Positions 56,292 to 64,000 of a stretch of 64,000 nt of DNA are shown here, piece by piece. Every line of letters starts with the position of its first letter. Positions within the stretch are counted from its first letter, which is position 1. A program made the position numbers and the translations under genes. Under the pieces are notes generated by a model. The model was given only the letters and a program-made list of their open reading frames with translations, had not been told where the DNA came from and did no database searches. Where the stretch lies: positions 1,289,599 through 1,353,598 of the forward strand of contig CAJSYZ010000001.1 in the NCBI GenBank assembly GCA_910574455.1. Reading direction: 5' to 3'. Source of the DNA: Trichaptum fuscoviolaceum (Eukaryota > Basidiomycota > Agaricomycetes > Hymenochaetales > Trichaptaceae).

Positions 56292-57425
56292 GTAAAGAGA
56301 GACAGAGAGAACTTGGACTAGACCATCCTGAAACTTTGAGCACTGGTGAGCTGAGATGTATCAATCAAGTTTATCAAAAAGATGTGACCAATTGTCCGGA
56401 AGTGTGACCCTTACCCGTCGATTGCTTGTGTACGCCCGAGTCCATAGTATACTGTATAGTCAGAGCGCTTACTGATATTGAGTTTTGTCGTTCCTTCTGA
56501 AAGATCTTCGGTGACAGATTATCTCTTTGTAGATCATGCAATCATGAGAGATCACAAGATCCCAAGCAGTAGCGAGCGACTTTCAGGTGTTTTAAACAGT
56601 AGTGCGGCTTTTGTTCGCCGTACGCGTGTGCATTGGCATAGGTTCAACCACACCAACCATGCTCAGGGGCCATGGTTGGGATTCATTAGCGACTCCAGAG
56701 TCATAGATGCTCTTGAACAGATACCCTGCAGACTGGTTTCAGAGCCTCACTATGTTCAGTAAAGACTCAGAGTGAAAGGAGAAGCAAAAGAGGTGGCGGT
56801 TCAAGTTTAGAGTGACCGAAAGGGGAAATGCAAGCACGTGGGAAGTTTTCGGAATGTCAGGTGGGATCAGCCAGCCGAGTGCTTCAGTCCTTCCCCCTCT
56901 TCTTGATTCCCAGCCCCCTCGCTGGCTTTCACCCCTCTGCTCTTCAGCGCCGACGTCCACCATATCCACCCTCCTTTGCTCTGTTACATATGTGTTTTCA
57001 GTGAAATTACTGTTATTTATCACCCAAAGTCACTCAACAGTGCAAAGTGATCCGAAGGTGGATTTACCACGGAGGAGGAATTTAGTGTAATTGGAAGCCT
57101 GCTGTATTTTAACGGCTGATTTGAAGATGGCAACCATTGGTGAGTGTTCGAGGTTTGTGTTCAGGAAGAAACAGAGTGGCCACACCCGAGCTAGAGAATG
57201 CATCGGAGGCTCCCTGATGGTGTACAATCCCGGATTTGCCAACTTCTCGATGGTTACGACGTTCTTATGATGAGGAAGATGGGAAGAATGCCATGCTGAT
57301 GCTCGGAATTTGCTACAGTTACTTCGACCTTATCTACCATCCTCAGTATCCCGTGAGTTTTCGACACCTACACTGTACCTCTTTCATTCAACTCACAGGG
57401 TTTACCGCATTCCTCTCTAAACATT
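56292..57425. other. Intergenic region with unassigned frames
   Basis: About 1.1 kb. A 94-codon frame at 56478-56762 and short frames near 57130-57280 show no domain. A donor-like GTGAGT follows ATGGCAACCATTG at about 57128, possibly an upstream exon of the next gene, but I cannot connect it. Confidence 0.35.
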
Positions 57426-59110
57426 ATGAACGGCCCCCCTGGTCTATCTATCATAATTTCGGTACTCTCGTCAATAACATCGTCTCTGGGTGGTAGCACG
57501 GAGACGTCGACGTTGACAACGTCATCTCTGCCTACCTCGACTTCGACTTCATCCACTGATATCACGACTTCCACAAGTTCGACCACGGAAACTTCGAGTA
57601 CGACCACTTCTACAAGCTCGAGTACTTCGACAACCACTTCATCGTCTACATCAACTTCTTCAAGTACGACCACTTCTGCCAGTCTGACTTCGACGTCAAC
57701 GACCAGTACAACCTCTTCGAGCACATCGTCCGCAATAAACTCATTTACAACCCCTACACTGACCCAGACTCAAGGCGTAACACAAACAGTGGTCGTAGTC
57801 GATGGTAGCAGCAGTAGCAGTGTAATCCGTGCGACTCCTACGGCTCAGCGAGACACGTCAAGCTCTAATTCGTGAGTTATAACAGCTGTTTGGTTCTTCC
57901 TGCTGATATTAAGAATGCCACTGCATAGCTTCTTTCATAACAAAGGAGCTGTAGCAGGTGTTTTCACTGTTGTCGGTCTGGTCGCACTTGTGCTCGTAGT
58001 CGCTCTTGCAACCAACGCCGTGCGACGTCGTCGGGCCAAAAAATTCGACGAAGAAGTTGCGGCGGCCGCAGCAGAGGCAAGCAAAACACCGCATTATCCG
58101 TTCGATGATTACGACGATGACCTTTCTGGGAGCCTTTCCCAGCCACCTCTTGCACCCCTTGGTGGTGTCGGTGGGGAAAGCTACAACATGAGCGAGTATC
58201 CTGGTCCGACTGGATACGGCCACTCATACAACACTGGAGTTGCTGCGATGGGCGCCGGCGCTGCGGGAGTTGGTGTGAACCGTGCAATAAGTAGGAGAGA
58301 CAATACCGCTGGATATCAGGACTATAATACAGGTTACCAGGACTACAACAACGGCCAGAATATGGCTGGCTTTGGTGCGGGCCTGAATCGTGCCGCAACG
58401 TCACGCGACCTCAACGCCCCGCCCCCACCTGATCCGTTTGGCGCATTTGCTACCCCGCCTGTTCAAGGTCCTTACGACGTCCCTGGTGTGCGTCACCGCA
58501 CGAGCATCAACCGCGGCGGTGTTAGTCCTGATCTGCTTGAAGCAGCAGGCATCGCGGGTGCTGGCGGAGCTTATCTGAATAGGGATCCCTCGCAGAGTGC
58601 TGCCCAACAACTCAACCGAAAGCAGTCCCAGGGAACTACTCGTGCACTTTCTCCCGAAAGTGGAAGTGGAACCGCAGTGAGCTCTACCACCGGGCCTACT
58701 GTTGTCGGAAATGCCAGCTCCCACGGACATGAATCATATGCGGCTCATTATGCTATGGATTTCCGACCGGACGAGTACAAGTATCAACCACCCCCGGCTC
58801 TAGTCCCAACTATCCCATCGTCTCCAACGACGAAGGAGGATTCTACGGCTCTCCCGAACCCATTCACTCGGAGCGATGACGAGGAAGCGTACGGAGCGGA
58901 CAGTTACGTGCCAACGCGTCCTGAGTACGAGGAAAGTCGGCTTAGTCTGCGTGATGACGATGATTACGGTCGCGTAGGGAGGACATTGAAGGTATGTTAG
59001 ACTGTCTCACTCGTCGATTGATCGCCGATCTTATATGACGATTGCCATATGCCCCGTCTAAAATTTTGACGCTGATAATTCCTATTCTGAATTAGGTGGC
59101 AAACGAGTGA
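57426..59110 (+). CDS. Single-pass membrane protein with Ser/Thr-repeat ectodomain
   Basis: Three exons: 57426-57871, one from about 57926 to 58992, and a short last exon ending at 59110, which swaps a terminal Cys-stop for VANE. The first exon is almost pure Ser/Thr (about 100 residues) and ends near VTQTVVVVDGSSSSS. A membrane helix VAGVFTVVGLVALVLVVALA is followed by NAVRRRRAKKFDEEV and a 300-residue cytosolic tail. The tail has Gly/Ala-rich parts, a tandem GYQDYN repeat and acidic patches. This is a common Agaricomycete plan for wall-sensing or adhesin-like proteins. A classical signal peptide is not obvious, so an upstream exon may be missing. Confidence 0.72.
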
Positions 59111-62100
59111 TCGCAGTCAATGTCGCATCAATTATCAATGAACGCTTCTCTACACCAACGTTGGAAACCTCAACTCTATTATATGTGCTCGTGTTAACAC
59201 GATCATGCCTTTATATTATTATTCTCTATTCGCACCCGACCGCCCTACGCTCATTTGATGTTTGTTTGTTTTTCTTTTTGGACTGTATAACATCCGCTGT
59301 CTTCCTGTCCTGCTATTATGGTTTCGTGTCAACTCGCAACGAGACTTCACGTCAAGCTATCTGCCATTGATGAGGTCGGAATTTCCTCGTTTTGTCTGAG
59401 ACAGTTCATTCAGTCATTACGTTTATTCATAATCACTTTTACACGCTTGCTTCCGTTGGTCCGTCCATTGATTTTGTTCGGTATCTTCTCTTGCCTGCCT
59501 GCGGAAAAGACATGGATATCGTGTGTACTGTCCTACCTGATCTGTGCTGTAATGCGATCATATGCTTACCTATCCCTCTCTTTTTTGTCCTCCAGGCCTA
59601 TTTTGTAGCGCTTTGTATTCTACATTCAAAGAGAAAAAAAGGCGAACCTGCAGAATTCCATGAGTGTTCTGGGGAAGCAATTCCACGTATTCCGTGCCTT
59701 ACTGTCAAGTCTTCGCGAACTCTACCGATGCACGCGTTTCTGATGGTACCACGGCTTGCGTGTTCCTTCTTTTTGGAAGGGAACAGAAAGAAATCCTGTC
59801 AATGGGGTTTCTTGTCGAAATGATTAACCTTCATGAAAACACCTTATACGGCTACACTCGCCCACACAATGTTGATGAAGATCCAAAGAAGCAAGCTCTG
59901 CCTGACAGACTATCAAAAGCAGCTGATACAGATTATGTGGTTGGGATTATTCATTCACCCGGACCTGGCCGCATTTGCATACTTTAAGTTCGCAGTATAC
60001 CAATTGTATTTGCAATTTACCACGTCTCGACGTCGATCAGGTTGGTTGATCGGTGCGTGGCTTCAGTTCTATCTGTTCGACCTGCTGCTGTTTTGGATTT
60101 CACCCTTCTAATAGCCGCCCTTCTCGGCGTTTGCGTGTAGTCTTTGTATGTGTGCAAATAGCAACCCTGTGAGTTATCCGAACATCATTCTCAACTTTGA
60201 CCCCATCTGATGATGGCATGCTGAATAGTGGATATACCCGGTCTACGAAGGGCTAGATACAGATCTCATGACACGGTTTTTCGTGACCTCATGGCCAAGC
60301 GAGAATAAGCAGTACAAGGACCGAGCTGAACTCTGGGAAAAACCTCCCGCGGAGTTTGCCAATGTTGCAATAGAGGGTCATAGTGGGCGCGAAGTTTATT
60401 GCCCTGAACGAACGCCAGATATGCGCCGCAGCGCTTTGCCATGCAGCGAAGCAGCTAGGCTGTCCCGGTAGCTTGAAGCCAAGCCCATGCGAATGAGACC
60501 GAACATGGGTTTTAACGCCGACCTTTGACCACCTCAGGCTTTTGTGCGCTTCGTTCAAAACCGCATGGCTCGACGATAGCGCATGCGTAACTGCGCTTGC
60601 CTCGGACTTGAAGATCTAGTGGATGATGAAGGCCAGTCGAGACGTGCAGAGTTGGAATTTCGGAGTAATACGTGGTGCGTAGACCGCCTCGTGCGTTCGA
60701 TTCGAAGTCGAAGACCTTCCTGAACAATTTGGTATAGTGACTCGTACGACCGTTGCCTGCATGCATAGACGGCCACTGGCCTTGATAGCATTCGCCTACG
60801 ATACTCCATTAAAACAACGCGAAGGAAGCAATATTGCATTAAAAATAGCGCGTGAGTGAAACCGCCGGGATACTGTAGCGGCTAACCCGTCTCTCCGTTT
60901 AGACTATGAAGGCACTGTACGAAACCATGCAGTGTCTGATTGAAAGAAGTCAGTTAACCATGAGTCCTAAGCTCTTCCTCGACTCCACTTTGAACCCACA
61001 ATCCGCAGGGCGCTAAGGAAGGGATGGCCGCGTTTTTACCCGAGTCAGTCGAGGTAGCCTTATGACCTCCTGGACCGTGTGCCAGGGGCATATGTTTAGA
61101 CTATAAGGTCTACGGCACGCGGCGGTGGCGGTATTCGACTTCGGGGACCGGAATGAAGCACGGGCAAGGCCACGGATTCCGCAAAGAAGCGGAAAGATAG
61201 ACGGAAAACTTTAGCTATGTGAACACCCACAGAACAGGAGCTCTCGTATCCCTGTGAGCTCTCTTGCTATCCGTACGTACGTACGGTAAAGTATTAAAGC
61301 AACTGCAAGAATCATCGAGCGCGTATTGATGTATTTATACTGCAGAACGTACGTACACACCGCCTCGGACGTCGCGTTGCTCGGAGAATCTCGTGAGGCT
61401 CGAGTGGTTGCATACGGCAGCCACGATAAGGTATCCGTGCTCCTCAAGCAACAGGCGCGCAAAGACACAATCGATCGAGGATTCGGCCGGGGGGCGAGAG
61501 CGTCGAGCTAAGCGACATTAAACCGGGCAGCTCGTCCGTCCGCACGCTTTCGCTTTCTTCGTATCCGTGGTGTTCGACGCTTGCTCCCCCGAGAATAGGC
61601 ACGCCTTCCTGCGGGCCGGGGGACAAGGTTCGCCATAGCTGAGTTCCGGTCTCCGTTAATACATTATGTTATCCCCCCACGCCCATACGTTCCCAGCACC
61701 ACAGTCTCGCAATTCATACTGGACATACCCACGAAGGCTGTCGAGAACGTTGAGAAGTGAAGGGCCTCTTGTTCAGAATGTTCAAGTCTTCTGCAACGTG
61801 GCCAGAACTCAGAACGGGCGGGCCATGTGCGCATGGGTAGCTCACGCGTTTCAAGAGGGGGGTTGAATGGTTCACACCGGGCTCAGAGATGGTGGGGACG
61901 GAAGCTCTATTCAGGGGTGCAGATCATCCCATATACGTTCTGTTCGACGTTTCTGGCAAGTAAAATTCCCTTTCAGCCGAGTCCGTGCTTTGTGTAGATA
62001 AAGTGTCTGAATTTGCTTGATCTCATGCTTGATCACATTGAGGCCACGTCTTGTCGATGTCGGATCGCGGGGGCTGATTTGATGCAGATGAAGCATGAGA

Positions 62101-62590
62101 TGAATGACACTCGATTGCCTTTTATTTTAGACCCGATAAGAAGAGAAACTATTGAGAACACACAGATGGTAGTTCAGTATACAATATACTACGAGTGACA
62201 GAGCCGAGATGTAGAAATGGGGGATTTTCGTATAACAGAAGAGATATCGTAGTATGTGTTTGGAATAAAAGTTGCAGTGTATAAAGTACACGCGAGATGA
62301 GGAGTAATGGTAAAAGGGGACAGCAATATGACGAAAATTGACGTGAACAATGTCAATAAGGTTGACTAAGAACGACCAGTTAATTAATGGATGTAAGAAC
62401 AAGAAGAAAAACCATAATAACGAATATACAGGAGTACAACGGGAATATGATATCGCACCGGAAGGGAATAAGATATTATCCGGTTTCCAGGAAGCACCGT
62501 AATGCGTAAAGACAGAGTAATATCGACGAAATTGGCGGCCAACGACGTGTACGAGGCCCGTACTACAGTCGCTGGAGGGTCCCTAGACTC
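59111..62590. other. Long gene-poor region
   Basis: About 3.5 kb. Frames at 59392-59823, 59664-59987 and 59833-60111 overlap one another. Some include hydrophobic stretches, but none has a known domain or clean splice structure, and the first part may be 3' UTR. The 60.1-62.0 kb part has a higher GC content and short ACGT tandem runs at about 61273-61286 and 61347-61354. I support no gene here. Confidence 0.35.
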
Positions 62591-64000
62591 TCACTCCGGT
62601 AGGAGTGGTAGTTGACTGACGAGGAGAGACGGAGACTCGTACTTGATCATGGGGGGACTCGCACCCGATCTTCGATGTGCCTGATGTGGGGGAAGATCTG
62701 TGTTGCTGTACGCCGACATGGGGGAAAGCGGATGGGCTTCCCCGTCCGGTCGATAGAGTCGGGGATCTTGCAGATGAAAAGGCGCTTGTTGTGACTGAGA
62801 GGGGTTCATTGCGGCGAGCCATTCGTCCGACATCGCTTGCAAATGCTGCTGCTGGCCCAGCGCCTGCGGTTGCGAACCGGCCAGATGCTGTGGAAGGCCG
62901 GGAGGCACCGGATAGGGGTAGAAATGCTCGGGCGGCGGATGCATCTGCAGCTGCTGGGTCATTGCATAGTTCCATGACTGAGAGGCGACGAGACTGAGGA
63001 CGGGATTCGGACCCGTACTCGTATTCGGTGCCTGTGGGCGCCCCTCCTGCTGTGGATGGTGTGGGCGGTGGCCGGGCTGCACCTGAGCTCCCGAGTGCAT
63101 CATCGTCGCTGCTGTCGCTGTAAGATCCGAGTGTTCGTTTCCGAGAGAGTGCTGGTGGGTCGGCGAGTGAGGGTGGGTGGAATGAAAACGGTGAGTCATT
63201 GCTCCCCGATCCATCTGGGGGTGACGGTGGGTACTCGCGTTCCCGTCCACCGCCTCTGGAGGTGTCATACGCTGCGTATGCTCCTCCCAGCTGCTCTGAG
63301 TAGTGGGAGACACCGCCACGTCCAGGTTGGTGTACGGATAGTTCTGTAATAGGCGCCAGTCCTGCTCCCCCGCCGCCGAAAGAATGCCGGCTTGTGAGAT
63401 ATGCTGCGGGAGCTGTTCCTGGACGAGGGACTGTTGTAGGTCGTCGTAGGCTCCCGCTTGACTGTAGGGATGGGAGTATTGATGAGGATTGCCCTGGTGC
63501 GGCGAGGGATTGGGGGACAACGGATGAGATGGGCGGGAGTGTGGTGCGAATGTATGATGCTGAGGGTGGTAAGTCTGTTGGTGCACCGCTTGAAGTGGGA
63601 GGCCGACTCCCCCTCCCGCTGCTAGATGACGGGCGGGGAGCCCCTGGGAGTGCGAGTTCTGCTGGGGAGGGGAGAAACGACTGGCCACCGCCCCCGGTTG
63701 CGGTAGGTGATGGCTGTTGTTGTTGGTGGAGTTGCTGTTGTTGTTGTTGGAGGTAAGACTGCTTGCCGAACTGCTGCTGCTGCTGTTGCTGTGCCGCTGA
63801 GGATGAGGTTGTTGGTACTGCTGGGGGGACACGAAAGGACTGGCCGGGTTCCCGAAAGGAATGGCCGTGGGCGGAGTAATTGGCGGAGTAGGCGGCAGAT
63901 GTGGATGGTACGCGCTGTTGGTGCTGCTGCTGCTGCTGCCCCGACTGCTGCTGCGATGCGAGGGCGGTGGGCCCAGACTGAGGCGTCGTGCTGGCGGCGG
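62591..64000 (-). CDS. Gln/Pro/Ser/His-rich protein, partial at the window edge
   Basis: The minus-strand frame is open from the window end (64000) to a stop at 62591, about 469 residues, and must start outside. It is strongly low-complexity: poly-Ser, poly-Asn, Gln and His runs and Pro-rich blocks (PPTPPITPPTAIPFG, SSSSSSASSLTSNNNNS). The C-terminus has LPPHQAHRRSGASPPM. Such sequence is typical of activation regions in fungal transcription factors, but the DNA-binding domain, if any, lies outside. Another role for this disordered tail is possible. Confidence 0.6.
   Translation of the reverse strand, partial: PPPARRLSLGPPPSHRSSSRGSSSSSTNSAYHPHLPPTPPITPPTAIPFGNPASPFVSPQQYQQPHPQRHSNSSSSSSASSLTSNNNNSNSTNNNSHHLPQPGAVASRFSPPQQNSHSQGLPARHLAAGGGVGLPLQAVHQQTYHPQHHTFAPHSRPSHPLSPNPSPHQGNPHQYSHPYSQAGAYDDLQQSLVQEQLPQHISQAGILSAAGEQDWRLLQNYPYTNLDVAVSPTTQSSWEEHTQRMTPPEAVDGNASTHRHPQMDRGAMTHRFHSTHPHSPTHQHSLGNEHSDLTATAATMMHSGAQVQPGHRPHHPQQEGRPQAPNTSTGPNPVLSLVASQSWNYAMTQQLQMHPPPEHFYPYPVPPGLPQHLAGSQPQALGQQQHLQAMSDEWLAAMNPSQSQQAPFHLQDPRLYRPDGEAHPLSPMSAYSNTDLPPHQAHRRSGASPPMIKYESPSLLVSQLPLLPE

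Noticed and set aside
57368..57724. Minus-strand 118-codon frame rich in Val and Glu
   Set aside because: It is the antisense shadow of the Ser/Thr repeat on the plus strand.
59392..60111. Overlapping plus-strand frames with hydrophobic stretches as a membrane protein gene
   Set aside because: No known domain, no consistent splice model and poor codon character; possibly 3' UTR.
1..64000. CRISPR arrays, operons, phage or integrated viral genes
   Set aside because: No direct-repeat arrays or viral proteins were seen, and the gene structure is plainly eukaryotic.

Overview
The window is nuclear DNA of a filamentous fungus, almost certainly a mushroom-forming basidiomycete (Agaricomycetes). 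Genes are dense and lie on both strands. Nearly all are split by many 42-65 bp GT-AG introns. Several families are typical of Agaricomycetes: a DUF6593 pair, F-box and BTB paralogs, a short Cys-rich CxxC family and small Zn2Cys6 proteins. I rebuilt exon models by hand from reading frames and splice sites, so boundaries are inferences unless stated otherwise.

Layout. 0.1-1.9 kb: two tandem DUF6593 genes. 2.3-5.8 kb: a coiled-coil protein (-) divergent from an OPA3-like gene (+). 6.1-9.0 kb: a GH5 steryl/ceramide glucosidase (-). 9.8-10.9 kb: an inositol polyphosphate multikinase gene whose first splice junction looks broken. 11.3-15.3 kb: two Zn2Cys6 proteins (-) separated by a gene-poor 2 kb. 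16.4-18.0 kb: CDC73 of the Paf1 complex (-). 18.5-21.8 kb: a secreted GH31 alpha-glucosidase (-). 22.4-23.7 kb: a gamma-butyrobetaine-dioxygenase-type enzyme (+). 23.8-27.1 kb: two tandem F-box genes (-).

28.9-33.4 kb is a decaying segment: a TFIIF-alpha relic beside an alpha-1,3-glucan synthase relic that has lost its catalytic cores and carries a foreign insert encoding a membrane protein. An intron-containing tRNA-Ala(UGC) follows. 35.9-40.4 kb: a basic lysine-rich protein, a six-exon Cys-rich mini-gene, an unknown nuclear-type protein and a phosducin-like thioredoxin-fold protein. 40.7-45.5 kb: a full-length Dicer-like gene. 45.9-48.7 kb: a vacuolar Ca2+/H+ exchanger with about 21 exons, one only 8 nt long. 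49.1-54.4 kb: three BTB genes plus one relic. 55-59 kb: two membrane proteins with Ser/Thr-rich ectodomains. 59.1-62.6 kb is gene-poor. The right edge holds the C-terminal part of a Gln/Pro/Ser/His-rich protein.

No operon-like cooperation is expected. The genes are a normal mix of housekeeping functions (transcription, mitochondria, chaperone, inositol phosphates, calcium), secreted or sterol glycosidases, RNAi and fast-evolving adaptor families. I found no CRISPR array and no intact transposon. The points most worth following are the layered relics at 29-33 kb, the mosaic BTB array, the micro-exons and GC-AG introns, and the damaged kinase splice site.
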